Positions 1-7,808 of a stretch of 35,394 nucleotides of DNA are shown piece by piece. The DNA comes from Roseomonas sp. 18066 (GTDB taxonomy: Bacteria > Pseudomonadota > Alphaproteobacteria > Acetobacterales > Acetobacteraceae): the NCBI RefSeq assembly GCF_902706185.1, contig NZ_CACSJM010000056.1, positions 1 through 35,394 on the forward strand, written 5' to 3'. The notes beneath the pieces are model-generated. The model saw only the letters and a program-made list of their open reading frames with translations. It did no database searches and was not told the DNA's origin. Both the position numbers and the translations under genes were made by a program. The stretch's first letter is position 1; each line of letters starts with the position of its first letter.

Positions 1-6
1 GTCCGT

Positions 7-51
7 GGGGATACTATCCCCCCGGCGGGGGTCTGGGGGCGGAGCCCCCAG
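7..51 (-). terminator. Double hairpin downstream of the ABHD10-like gene
   Basis: Two perfect stem-loops lie just past the stop codon (53-55) of the minus-strand hydrolase gene. The first pairs 33-40 with 44-51 (CTGGGGGC / GCCCCCAG, 3-base loop). The second pairs 7-13 with 15-21 (GGGGATA / TATCCCC, 1-base gap). On the minus strand the first hairpin is followed by ACCCCC, as in the other intergenic hairpins of this window. There is no clear T-tract, so efficient intrinsic termination is an inference. Confidence 0.55.
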
Positions 52-52
52 G

Positions 53-808
53 CTAGAGCAGCTCTTCCAGCGTGTTGGTCAGCGTGGCGATGTCTTCGTC
101 GCGCGACAGGCGATGGTCGCCGTCCTTGATCAGGACGACTTTCGTATCGCTGGACGCGATATGGTCGGCGATGCGGATCGCCGTCTGCCAAGGCACTTCC
201 GCGTCGCGCATGCCTTGCAGCAGCCGCACCGGCCCTGAGAAGGGCAGGGGCGCGTTCAGCACGCGCTGGTCCTTGCCGTCCTCGATCAGCCGCAGGGTGA
301 TCGGCACGGGCGGCCCGTAGGGGCTGTCGAGGTGGATGATGCCGTCGCGCAGCAGCGCCTGCTGCTGCTCGGCCGAGAAATGCGGCCACATCAGGTCTTC
401 GGTGAAATCCGGCGCCGCGGCGATGCCGAGCAGCGCCTGGATGCGCTCGGGCATGCGGCGGGACAGGAGCAGGCTGATCCAGCCGCCCATGGAGGAGCCG
501 ACCAGCACCAGGGGCCCGGTAGTCAGCTTGTCCAGCACGATGGCCGCGTCCTCGGCCCAGCGGCCGATGCAGCCGTTCTCGAAGGCATCGTCGCTGGTGC
601 CGTGGCCGGCATAGTCGAAGCGCAGGAAGGACTGGCCCTGGGCCGCGCACCAGTCGCGCAGCGCCAGGGCCTTGCTGCCCTCCATGTCGGAGCGGAAGCC
701 GGCGAGGAAGACGACGGTCGGCCCGTCGCCCTCCAGCCGCGCCCAGGCCAGGTGGGTGCCGTCGCCGCGATCGAGGCGCCCCGTGGTCTCGGCCATGGCC
801 TCGATCAT
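53..808 (-). CDS. Alpha/beta hydrolase, ABHD10-like esterase/thioesterase
   Basis: A 251-residue cytosolic alpha/beta hydrolase. The nucleophile elbow GSSMGGW places the catalytic serine near residue 106. A later GMRDAEVPW segment supplies the probable acid and DGDHRLS near the C-terminus the histidine. The segments FLAGFRSDMEGSKALAL and RFDYAGHGTSD closely resemble mammalian ABHD10 (acyl-glucuronide esterase / depalmitoylase), recalled from memory, so an ester or thioester substrate is likely but unknown. The ATG at 808 was chosen because its ATGA overlaps the stop of the upstream gene (805-807), indicating translational coupling. A downstream ATG at 796 is possible. A longer frame from 877 would run deep into the upstream gene and is unlikely. 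It forms a two-gene minus-strand operon with the FAH-fold gene. Confidence 0.88.
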   Translation of the reverse strand: MIEAMAETTGRLDRGDGTHLAWARLEGDGPTVVFLAGFRSDMEGSKALALRDWCAAQGQSFLRFDYAGHGTSDDAFENGCIGRWAEDAAIVLDKLTTGPLVLVGSSMGGWISLLLSRRMPERIQALLGIAAAPDFTEDLMWPHFSAEQQQALLRDGIIHLDSPYGPPVPITLRLIEDGKDQRVLNAPLPFSGPVRLLQGMRDAEVPWQTAIRIADHIASSDTKVVLIKDGDHRLSRDEDIATLTNTLEELL

Positions 809-1962
809 GCCTTCGGCAGGCCGCGGCGGGCGAGGTTGGCCATCAGCGCGCCGATGCCGAAGGTCCAGGGCGGGCATTCATCGGTGCGGCGGACGGTGTT
901 GCTCAGCGCGCCCAGCCGCGGGCTGGCGATGCGCACCACGTCGTCCATGCGGTGGGTGAAGCCGGCCCCCGGCGCGCCGCGGTCCTTCGACGGCGAGAAG
1001 GGCGTGCCGAGGAACAGCGCCGCCCCGTCCGGATACTGGTGGTGGGCGTTCAGCATCTGGCCGACCAGGTCGGTCGGGTCGCGGCTGATGCTGCCGACCT
1101 TGCCAGCCTCGTCCAGGGTGAAGCCGTCGGTGCCGGTGATGGTCAGGCGGATCTCGGCGGCGCGGATATCCTCGATGCCGAAATCGTCGGCGAAGAGGCG
1201 GATGGCCGGGCCGATGGCGCAGGCGGCGTTGTTGTCCTTGGCGCGGCCGAGCAGCAGGGCGGAGCGCCCCTCGACGTCGCGCAGGTTCACGTCATTGCCC
1301 AGCGCCGCGCCGACGATGGTGCCGGCCGCGTTCACGGCCAGGACCACCTCGGGCTCCGGGTTGTTCCAGTCGCTGCCGGGATGGATGCCGATCAGCGCGC
1401 CGGAGCCGACGGCGGAGAGCGACTGGCCCTTGGTGAAGACCTCCGCATCCGGGCCGATGCCGACCTCCAGATACTGGCTCCACCAGCCGCGGGCGATCAG
1501 GTTTTCTTTCAATGCGATCGCTTCGGCGCTGCCGGGGCGGAGCGCCGCCAGGTCGTCGCCGATGATGTCGCGGATCTCGCCGCGGACGCGCTCGGCCTGG
1601 CTGGCATCGCCGCGGCAGCGCTCCTCGATCACCCGCTCCAGCATCGAGCGCGCATAGGTCACGCCGCAGGCCTTCAGCGCCTGCAGGTCGAAGGGGGCCA
1701 GCAGGCGGTAGGGGCCTTCCCCCGCCAGCAGGGCGGGCAGGTCCAGCGCCAGGGGCTCGCCCTCGGCGCCGATGGCGCTGACCGGGTCGGCGCCGTTCAG
1801 CCAGGCGCTGACGGTGCCATAGGCCGGGGTCATGTCCATCACCTGGCCGCCGGACAGGGCGAGCGCCAGCGGGCCCTCGGGCCCCTCGGCGCGCAGCGCG
1901 AAATGGCCGTCCCTCCAATCGGCGGGCAGGGCGGTCGGCGCGGCGGGGTCGGGCTGGGTCAT
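805..1962 (-). CDS. Fumarylacetoacetate hydrolase family protein
   Basis: A 385-residue FAH-fold enzyme. The C-terminal two-thirds carries family landmarks: EPEVVLAVN (metal-binding Glu-x-Glu type), GNDVNLRDVEGRS, and a late GTPFSPSKDRG loop. An N-terminal extension of about 150 residues makes it resemble the larger family members (COG3970 type) that include 2-keto-3-deoxy sugar-acid dehydratases. The start is supported by GGAGGA about 11 bases upstream. It is transcribed divergently from a carbohydrate ABC importer, so a role in degrading a 2-keto-3-deoxy sugar acid from the imported sugar is plausible. This is inference; FAH-fold proteins also act as acylpyruvases, decarboxylases or hydratases in aromatic degradation. 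The last codons overlap the next gene by ATGA. Confidence 0.87.
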   Translation of the reverse strand: MTQPDPAAPTALPADWRDGHFALRAEGPEGPLALALSGGQVMDMTPAYGTVSAWLNGADPVSAIGAEGEPLALDLPALLAGEGPYRLLAPFDLQALKACGVTYARSMLERVIEERCRGDASQAERVRGEIRDIIGDDLAALRPGSAEAIALKENLIARGWWSQYLEVGIGPDAEVFTKGQSLSAVGSGALIGIHPGSDWNNPEPEVVLAVNAAGTIVGAALGNDVNLRDVEGRSALLLGRAKDNNAACAIGPAIRLFADDFGIEDIRAAEIRLTITGTDGFTLDEAGKVGSISRDPTDLVGQMLNAHHQYPDGAALFLGTPFSPSKDRGAPGAGFTHRMDDVVRIASPRLGALSNTVRRTDECPPWTFGIGALMANLARRGLPKA

Positions 1963-2086
1963 TCTGGGACGTCCTCCATTTCCGGCTTTCTCGTAATCCT
2001 AACCGATGGCGCTTGCCATCCGCCCCGTGGGGATGAAAGCATAACATCACAACCGGCAAAGTCCGGGACCGGGGAGGAGTGAAACG
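1963..2086. promoter_or_regulatory. Divergent promoter region with a palindromic operator candidate
   Basis: This 124-base gap must hold promoters for the FAH-fold gene (minus) and the sugar importer (plus). It contains a perfect interrupted palindrome, GATGGC-GCTT-GCCATC (2005-2020), overlapping a TTGCCA (2013-2018) that could be a -35 element. An AT-richer CATAAC follows at 2040-2045, but the spacing (21) is long. A strong GGGGAGGAG ribosome-binding site precedes the ATG at 2087. The palindrome suits a dimeric sugar regulator of LacI, GntR or IclR type, but no such regulator lies nearby. Confidence 0.4.
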
Positions 2087-3427
2087 ATGTCCGAGCTCAC
2101 GCGGCGCATGGCGCTTCGGGCCGGCCTTCTGGCCGTGCCGGCCTTGGCGGCGCCGCCGCTGGTGGCCAAGGTGGGGGCGCAGCAGGCCTTCGACTGGCAG
2201 CGCTTCAAGGGCGAGAAGGTCGAGGCCAGCCTGACCTCCAACCCGCGCTCCTCCCTGCTGATCCAGCACCAGCGGGAATTCGAGGAGCTGACCGGCATCA
2301 AGGTCGGCGCCGAGCAGATCCCCGAGCAGCAGCACCGGCAGAAATTCGCTATCGAATTCGCCTCCGGCCGGCCGTCCTTCGACGTGGTCGGCATCAGCCT
2401 GCATGTCAGCAAGCGCCAGGTCGGCCGCGCCAAATGGTGCGCCGACATCAAGCCGCTGATCCAGGATGCGAGCATGACCGCGCCGGATTTCGACTTCGGC
2501 GATTTCGGCGCGGGGTCGGTGACCTATTCCACCCAGGCCGATGGCCGGATGGATACCCTGCCGGAATTCACCGACTACTTCATCATGTACTACAACAAGG
2601 AGCTGCTGGCGGCGAAGAACATCGCCGTGCCGAAGACCTTCGACGAGCTCTACATCGCCGCCAAGGCGCTGACCGACCCCGCCAAGCAGCAATACGGCTT
2701 CGTCGGCCGCGGGCTGCGCAACGCCAACGTGGTGCTGTGGAGCTCCTTCCTGCTCGGCACCGCGCAGCGCGACACCGTCAGCGCCGACATGAAGCTGCTG
2801 ACCGACACGCCGGATGCCGTCTGGGCCACGCAGATGTACCAGAAGATGATGCGCGAATGCGCGCCGCCCGGCAGCGTCGGCTTCAACTGGAACGAGTGCC
2901 AGACCACCTTCATGCAGGGCCGCGCCGCCTTCTGGATCGACGGCGTCGGCTTCGCGGCGCCGCTCGAGGACAAGACCCGCTCCCGCATCGCCGGCAAGGT
3001 CGGCTATGCGGTGTCGCCGGCCGGCCCCGCCAACCATCATTGCTGCCTGTTCGGCACCGCCTTCGGCATCAGCGAGCAGAGCCGCCGGCGGGGCGCCGCC
3101 TGGTACTACCTGCAATGGGCCAGCGGCAAGGCGAACCAGCTGCGCTACCTGACCTCCGGCGCCGGGGCGCCCGCCCGCAGCAGCCCCTTCAGCAACGAGG
3201 AGGCGATCAGCACCAGCCGCTTCCCGCGCGAGTTCTTCACCACGCTGGCCGAAAGCGCCCGCATCGCCCGCCCCGGCCTGCCGGAGATCGTGCCGGTCAC
3301 CGAGTTCCGCGACACGCTGGGCACCGCCATCACCAACACCATCGGCGGCGCCGACCCGGCGACCGAGCTGAAGCGTGCCACCGACGCCTTCCGCCCGGTG
3401 CTGGAACAGTCGGAGCGGGCGACCTAA
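2087..3427 (+). CDS. Extracellular sugar-binding protein of a carbohydrate ABC importer
   Basis: A 446-residue family 1 (MalE/UgpB-like) extracellular solute-binding protein. The N-terminus has a twin-arginine-like signal (LTRRMALRAGLL, then an Ala/Pro-rich stretch to about residue 32), so Tat export to the periplasm is likely. Family features include the F(E/D)xLTGIKV segment, FDVVGISLHVSKR, MYYNKELL and PKTFDEL around the hinge, and FMQGRAAFWIDG. It is the first gene of a plus-strand operon with two permeases, and its stop is directly followed by the next ATG. The ligand cannot be read from sequence; the divergent FAH-fold gene hints at a sugar leading to a sugar-acid pathway. The start is set by a strong GGAGGAG site. 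Confidence 0.9.
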   Translation: MSELTRRMALRAGLLAVPALAAPPLVAKVGAQQAFDWQRFKGEKVEASLTSNPRSSLLIQHQREFEELTGIKVGAEQIPEQQHRQKFAIEFASGRPSFDVVGISLHVSKRQVGRAKWCADIKPLIQDASMTAPDFDFGDFGAGSVTYSTQADGRMDTLPEFTDYFIMYYNKELLAAKNIAVPKTFDELYIAAKALTDPAKQQYGFVGRGLRNANVVLWSSFLLGTAQRDTVSADMKLLTDTPDAVWATQMYQKMMRECAPPGSVGFNWNECQTTFMQGRAAFWIDGVGFAAPLEDKTRSRIAGKVGYAVSPAGPANHHCCLFGTAFGISEQSRRRGAAWYYLQWASGKANQLRYLTSGAGAPARSSPFSNEEAISTSRFPREFFTTLAESARIARPGLPEIVPVTEFRDTLGTAITNTIGGADPATELKRATDAFRPVLEQSERAT

Positions 3428-4354
3428 ATGGCGAATGGCGCCACCGCCCTGCCGGGGGGCACGGCCACCGCCGTCGCCGCCCCGCGCCGCCGCAACTATG
3501 CCCGCCGCTATGGCTGGTTCATCGTCCCCGCCGGCGTGGTGGTGCTGGCCGTCATCCTGTTCCCCTGGGCCTTCACCCTGTTCATGTCGGCCCATGAATG
3601 GAAGATCGGCGGCGGCCACCATTTCGTCGGCCTCGACAACTACCGCAAGCTGTTCACCGACGAGCGCTTCCTCTGGTCGGTCGCCCGCACCTTCTACTTC
3701 ACCGCCCTGGCCGTGGTGCTGCCGATGATCTTCGGCGTGGCCGCGGCCATGGTCTTCTCGCGCAACTTCCCGCTGCGCGGCCTGGCACGCACCATCTTCA
3801 TCCTGCCGATGATGGCGACGCCGGTGGCGGTGGCCCTCGTCTGGACCATGATGTTCCACCCGCAGCTCGGCGTGCTGAACTGGCTCCTGACGCAATTCGG
3901 CATCCCGCCCAGCATGTGGATCTACGACGCCCGCACCGTCATCCCGACGCTGGTGATGGTCGAGGTCTGGCACTGGACGCCGCTGGTCATGCTGATCGTG
4001 CTCGGCGGCCTGGCCTCGCTGCCGATCGACCCCTACGAGGCGGCCAAGATCGACGGCGCCAGCCCCTGGCAGTCCTTCCGCCACATCACCTGGCCGCTGC
4101 TGCTGCCCTTCATCGTCGTGGCGCTGATCATCCGCACCATCGACGCGCTGAAGGCCTTCGACACCATCTATGTCATCACCCAGGGCGGACCCGGCACCAG
4201 CAGCGAGACCATCAATATCTTCCTCTACCTGCAGGGCTTCGCCTACTACAACATGGGCTATGCCAGCGCCGTGGTGGTGGTCTTCTTCCTGCTGATCGTG
4301 TCGCTCGCCGCCCTGCTGCTCTGGACCCGCAACCGGGTGAAGGACGCGGCATGA
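3428..4354 (+). CDS. Carbohydrate ABC transporter permease (MalF/UgpA type)
   Basis: A 308-residue inner-membrane permease with about six hydrophobic segments, the first after a basic cytoplasmic tail (roughly residues 32-55). The cytoplasmic EAA loop that docks the ATPase reads EAAKIDGAS followed by FRHITWPLLLP, as in MalF/UgpA-type sugar permeases. The C-terminal stretch GGPGTSSETINIFLY is also typical of this subfamily. The ATG follows immediately after the TAA of the binding-protein gene and the TGA overlaps the next ATG, so the three genes are translationally coupled. It should heterodimerise with the next gene product. No cognate ATPase is encoded in the window. Confidence 0.93.
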   Translation: MANGATALPGGTATAVAAPRRRNYARRYGWFIVPAGVVVLAVILFPWAFTLFMSAHEWKIGGGHHFVGLDNYRKLFTDERFLWSVARTFYFTALAVVLPMIFGVAAAMVFSRNFPLRGLARTIFILPMMATPVAVALVWTMMFHPQLGVLNWLLTQFGIPPSMWIYDARTVIPTLVMVEVWHWTPLVMLIVLGGLASLPIDPYEAAKIDGASPWQSFRHITWPLLLPFIVVALIIRTIDALKAFDTIYVITQGGPGTSSETINIFLYLQGFAYYNMGYASAVVVVFFLLIVSLAALLLWTRNRVKDAA

Positions 4355-5169
4355 TGCGCATCCTGGAAAAGATCGGCTTCGCCGCGGCGGTGCTGATCCT
4401 GGTCTCGCCCGGCGCCATGGTCTTCCTCTGGATGCTGTCCCTGGCCCTGAAGACCGAGCTGGACAACACCGCCTGGCCGCCCGTCTTCATCCCAGACCCA
4501 CCCGTCTGGGACAACTTCCTGTCGGTTTTCGCCCGCAACGACTTCCTGCTCTACACCTGGAACAGCGTCGTCACCTCCTTCACCGCCACCGGCCTGGCCC
4601 TGCTGATCGGCGTCCCCGCCGGCTACGGCATCGCCAAGATGCGCGCGACGCGCGCGGCCATGCTGATCCTGATCGCCCGCATCACCCCGGGCCTGTCCTA
4701 CCTGATCCCGCTCTTCCTGCTGTTCCAATGGCTCGGCCTGACCGGCACCCTGGCGCCCATCATCATCACCCACCTGGTCATCACCGTGCCCATCGTGGTC
4801 TGGGTCATGATCGGCTTCTTCGAAGGCCTGCCCGGCGAGCTGGAAGAAGCCGCCCTGGTCGACGGCGCCACCATCTGGCAGGCCTTCCGCCACGTCGCCT
4901 TCCCGCTCGCCCGGCCCGGGATCACGGTGGCGACGATCCTGTCCTTCATCTTCTCCTGGAACAACTTCATCTTCGCCATGGTCCTCGCCGGGCGCGAAAC
5001 CCGCACCCTGCCCGTGGCGGTGAACAACATGCTCACCTTCGAGCAGATCTCCTGGGGACCCCTCGCCGCCGCGGCCCTGCTGGTGACGCTGCCGGTGCTG
5101 CTCCTGACCCTCGCGGCGCAGAAGCAGATCATCGCGGGGCTGACAGCAGGCGGGGTTAAAGGAGGATAA
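4351..5169 (+). CDS. Carbohydrate ABC transporter permease (MalG/UgpE type)
   Basis: A 272-residue inner-membrane permease, partner of the preceding one. The EAA loop reads EEAALVDGATIWQAF, followed by the usual FPLARPGI. About six membrane segments are visible, and the C-terminal SFIFSWNNFIFAMVL is typical of MalG-like subunits. ATGATG at 4351-4356 overlaps the upstream stop (ATGA), so either ATG could start the protein; a longer frame from 3598 is only a shadow of the upstream gene. It is the last gene of the operon. A strong hairpin (5174-5196) and a copy of the dispersed repeat follow 5 bases after its stop. Confidence 0.92.
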   Translation: MMRILEKIGFAAAVLILVSPGAMVFLWMLSLALKTELDNTAWPPVFIPDPPVWDNFLSVFARNDFLLYTWNSVVTSFTATGLALLIGVPAGYGIAKMRATRAAMLILIARITPGLSYLIPLFLLFQWLGLTGTLAPIIITHLVITVPIVVWVMIGFFEGLPGELEEAALVDGATIWQAFRHVAFPLARPGITVATILSFIFSWNNFIFAMVLAGRETRTLPVAVNNMLTFEQISWGPLAAAALLVTLPVLLLTLAAQKQIIAGLTAGGVKGG

Positions 5170-5171
5170 GA

Positions 5172-5268
5172 GTCCGGGGGCATTGAATGCCCCCGGGCCC
5201 CCACATCAACGGCCGTCACCCGCGCAGCACCACGACTGCACCTCCGTCAGGGCAGCACGGCGGGACGA
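5172..5268 (+). repeat. Dispersed intergenic repeat, copy A (degenerate)
   Basis: The copy contains the GC hairpin head (5174-5196), then CATCAACGGCCGTCACC, then the conserved tail GTCAGGGCAGCACGGCGGGAC (ending near 5266). The tail aligns with CGCCAGGGCGTCACGGCGGGAC in copy B and CACCAGGGCATCGCGGCGGGG in copies C and D. Unlike the others it lacks the AATGAATT loop and the T-tract, so it is a divergent member. It lies in the transcription direction of the upstream operon and ends about 30 bases before the glycosyltransferase start. Confidence 0.6.
5174..5196 (+). terminator. Hairpin closing the sugar importer operon
   Basis: A perfect 11-base-pair stem (CCGGGGGCATT 5174-5184 / AATGCCCCCGG 5186-5196) starts 5 bases after the permease stop. 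It is followed by GCCCCC rather than a T-tract, so it may protect the 3' end or terminate weakly. It is the head of dispersed repeat copy A. Confidence 0.6.
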
Positions 5269-5297
5269 CATACTGGTCAGGCACGACACCTGCCGGT

Positions 5298-6440
5298 ATG
5301 CCAAACCCCATGTCCTCCAGGCCCGCCATCCTCCAGCTGCTGCCCGCCCTGAACAGCGGCGGCGTCGAACGCGGCACCCTGGAAATCGCCGAAGCCCAGG
5401 CCGCGGCCGGTTACCACCCCATCGTCGCCTCCGCCGGCGGACGCCTGGTGCCCGCCCTCGAAGCCCTCGGCGCCACCCACGTCACCCTGCCGCTCACCGG
5501 CAAGTCGCCCCTCGCCTGGGCCGCCAATACCCGCGCCCTGCGACGGCTGATCCGGGAGCACGGCATCCGCCTGGTCCACGCCCGCTCCCGCGCGCCGGCC
5601 TGGGCCGGATTGACCGCGGCGCATCGGGAAAAAATCCCCTTCGTCACCACCTATCACGGCGCCTACAACGAGAACTTCCCCGGCAAGCGCCTCTACAACT
5701 CGGTCATGGCCCGCGGCGACCGCGTCATCGCCATCAGCCATTTCATCGCCGAGCTCATCCAGTCCCGCCACGGCACCGACCCGTCGCGCATCCGCATCAT
5801 CCCCCGCGGCGTCGACCTGCGCCTTTTCGACCCGGCGGCCGTCACGCCGGACCGCATCGACGCCCTGCGCCAGGCCTGGGACATCCCGCGCGACCGCCCG
5901 GTCATCCTGCTGCCCGCCCGCATCAGCCGCTGGAAAGGCCAGGGAGTGCTGCTGGACGCTTTAAGCAAACTCGAAAAGAAACCCTTCGCCATCCTGCTCG
6001 GCGACCATGGCCGAGGCGCCTATGCGGCGGAGCTCCGCGCCCGCATCGCCAGCCTCGGCCTGGCGCAGGACGTCGCCATGCCCGGCCACACCGGCGACAT
6101 GCCCGCGGCGCTGCTGCTGGCCGACCTGGTGCTGCATGCCTCGACCGATGCGGAAGCCTTTGGGCGTACGGTCGTCGAGGCCCAGGCCATGCGCCGCCCG
6201 GTCATCGCCGCCGACCTCGGCGCCCCGCGCGAGACCGTGGCGCAGGGCGTCACCGGCTGGCGCGTCCCCCCCGGCGACCCCGCGGCCCTGGCCGAGGCCA
6301 TCCGCACTGTCCTGGCCATGCCGGACAACGACCGGGCCGCCATCGGCGCGGCGGCGCGGGCGGCGGTGCAGCGCGACTACACCACCGCGGCCATGCAGGC
6401 CTCCACCATCGCCGTCTATCGGGAGCTGCTGGGCGCATGA
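5298..6440 (+). CDS. GT4-family glycosyltransferase
   Basis: A 380-residue GT-B glycosyltransferase. The N-terminal half has LLPALNSGGVERGTLEIA, the glycine-rich acceptor-side loop. The C-terminal half has the nucleotide-sugar site: RISRWKGQG, GHTGDMPAALLLAD, and the E-x7-E motif (EAFGRTVVEAQAM). It probably transfers a sugar at the cytoplasmic membrane in LPS core or surface polysaccharide synthesis; donor and acceptor are unknown. The frame is open from 5187, but that extension would translate repeat copy A, so I place the start at ATG 5298 (alternative ATG 5310, just before SSRPAILQLLP). It overlaps the following GT9 gene by ATGA, making a two-gene glycosylation unit. Confidence 0.9.
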   Translation: MPNPMSSRPAILQLLPALNSGGVERGTLEIAEAQAAAGYHPIVASAGGRLVPALEALGATHVTLPLTGKSPLAWAANTRALRRLIREHGIRLVHARSRAPAWAGLTAAHREKIPFVTTYHGAYNENFPGKRLYNSVMARGDRVIAISHFIAELIQSRHGTDPSRIRIIPRGVDLRLFDPAAVTPDRIDALRQAWDIPRDRPVILLPARISRWKGQGVLLDALSKLEKKPFAILLGDHGRGAYAAELRARIASLGLAQDVAMPGHTGDMPAALLLADLVLHASTDAEAFGRTVVEAQAMRRPVIAADLGAPRETVAQGVTGWRVPPGDPAALAEAIRTVLAMPDNDRAAIGAAARAAVQRDYTTAAMQASTIAVYRELLGA

Positions 6441-7351
6441 CGACGCGCATCCTGGTCATCAAGCTGGCGGCGCTGGGCGACTTCGTGCAGGCCTTCGGCC
6501 CCTTCGCCGCCATCCGCGCGCATCACCCCGGCGCCGAGATCACCCTGCTGACGACGAAGCCCTTCGCTGGCCTGGCGGAAAGATCCCCCTGGTTCGACCG
6601 CGTCTGGGCCGACGGCCGGCCCTCCTGGGGCGACCTGCGCGCCGTGGCCGCGCTGGCGCTGCGCCTGCGCAGGGCCGGGTTCGACCGGGTCTATGACCTG
6701 CAGACCTCCAGCCGGTCGTCGCGCTATCGCCTGTTCACCGGGCGCCGCGCCGAATGGTCGGGCATCGCCGCCGGCGCCAGCCACCCCCATGCCAACCCGC
6801 TGCGCGACACGCTGCACACCGTCGAGCGCCAGCGCGAGCAGCTCGAGGCCGCCGGGATTTCGGCCTTTCCGCCGCCCGCGCTCGACTGGCTGGCCGGCGA
6901 TCTGTCGGCTTTCACGCTGCCGGAACAGTTTTTCCTGATGATCCCCGGCGCCTCGCCCGGCCGCCCCGGCAAGCGATGGCCGGTCGAGCATTTCGCCGGG
7001 ATCGCCACGAGCTCGGACATCCCGGCGGTCATCCTCGGCGGGCCGTCCGAGAAGGAATTGGCGGCGCGCATCGTGGCGGCCGCGCCCTCCGCCATCGACC
7101 TGACCTCCCGCACCGACCTGACCCAGATCGGCGCGCTGGCCCGGGTGGCGCGTTTCGCGCTGGGCAACGACACCGGCCCGACCCATCTGGTGGCCGCCGC
7201 CGGCTGCCCGACCCTCGCCCTCTTCGGGCCGGACAGCGACCCGGCGCTTTGCGCCCCCCGTGGTCCGGCGGTGGCCGTCGCCCGCGCCATGCCGATGGCC
7301 GACCTGCCGGTCGAGGCGGTGCGCCGGGCGCTGGCCGGCCTGGTCGCCTGA
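6437..7351 (+). CDS. GT9-family (heptosyltransferase-like) glycosyltransferase
   Basis: A 304-residue protein of the ADP-heptose:LPS heptosyltransferase fold. The N-terminus ILVIKLAALGDFVQAFG matches the family's 'xxxxRxxxxGDxxxxxP' loop. The C-terminal half contains the hallmark GNDTGPTHLVAAAGCPTLALFGP, and a mid segment IPGASPGRPGKRWPVEHFA corresponds to the donor-binding 'PGAS..KRWP' region. It acts on the cytoplasmic face in LPS inner-core or similar glycan assembly; the exact sugar cannot be stated. The start overlaps the stop of the GT4 gene (ATGA at 6437-6440). It converges on the Lrp/AsnC gene 4 bases away, leaving no room for a separate terminator. Confidence 0.9.
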   Translation: MTTRILVIKLAALGDFVQAFGPFAAIRAHHPGAEITLLTTKPFAGLAERSPWFDRVWADGRPSWGDLRAVAALALRLRRAGFDRVYDLQTSSRSSRYRLFTGRRAEWSGIAAGASHPHANPLRDTLHTVERQREQLEAAGISAFPPPALDWLAGDLSAFTLPEQFFLMIPGASPGRPGKRWPVEHFAGIATSSDIPAVILGGPSEKELAARIVAAAPSAIDLTSRTDLTQIGALARVARFALGNDTGPTHLVAAAGCPTLALFGPDSDPALCAPRGPAVAVARAMPMADLPVEAVRRALAGLVA

Positions 7352-7355
7352 CGCC

Positions 7356-7808
7356 TCAGGGCAGCGGCGAGATCGACCGCTTCAGGCTGCGCAGCGCGAA
7401 GGCGGTGCGGGTGTGGCGCACGCCGGGCAGCCGGTACAGCTTCTCCCGCAGCAGCGCCTCATAGCCGGCGGTGCCGCCCACCGCCGCCTTGATCAGATAG
7501 TCGTATTCGCCGGTGGTCAGGTGGCATTCCAGCACCTCCGGCATGTCCTGCACCGCCTGCTCGAAGCGGGCCAGCGCCGCCTCGTCATGCTTCTCCACCA
7601 TGATCTCGACGAAGACGGTGTCGGGCAGGCCGAGCTGCGCCTGGTCCAGCAGCGCCACATAGCCCTGGATCACGCCGGACTGCTCCAGCCGCCGCACCCG
7701 CGTCCAGCAGGGCGAGGGCGACAGCCCGACCTCGGCGGCGAGCTCGGCATTGGTCAGCCGCGCATTGCGGGCGAGCGCGCGGAGGATGCGGTGGTCGGTC
7801 TGGTCCAT
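7356..7808 (-). CDS. Lrp/AsnC family transcriptional regulator
   Basis: A 150-residue feast/famine regulator. The N-terminal winged helix-turn-helix spans about residues 1-60 (MDQTDHRILRALARNARLTNAELAAEVGLSPSPCWTRVRRLE, broken here only by the domain ends). The C-terminal RAM/AsnC ligand domain includes LTTGEYDYLIKA. The start at 7808 matches the usual N-terminus; the frame extends upstream to 7949 but that part looks non-coding. It points away from the GST gene, so the shared 245-base region (7809-8053) may be autoregulated and may also control the GST operon. The effector is probably an amino acid, which cannot be specified. Confidence 0.93.
   Translation of the reverse strand: MDQTDHRILRALARNARLTNAELAAEVGLSPSPCWTRVRRLEQSGVIQGYVALLDQAQLGLPDTVFVEIMVEKHDEAALARFEQAVQDMPEVLECHLTTGEYDYLIKAAVGGTAGYEALLREKLYRLPGVRHTRTAFALRSLKRSISPLP

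Noticed and set aside
1292..4084. A 930-codon open frame on the minus strand
   Set aside because: It lies antisense to the sugar importer and overlaps the FAH gene out of frame. The translation is rich in Arg, Gly and His with no domain, as expected for shadow frames in GC-rich DNA.
5187..5297. Longer N-terminus of the GT4 glycosyltransferase
   Set aside because: These 37 codons are repeat copy A and the residues do not resemble a glycosyltransferase N-terminus.
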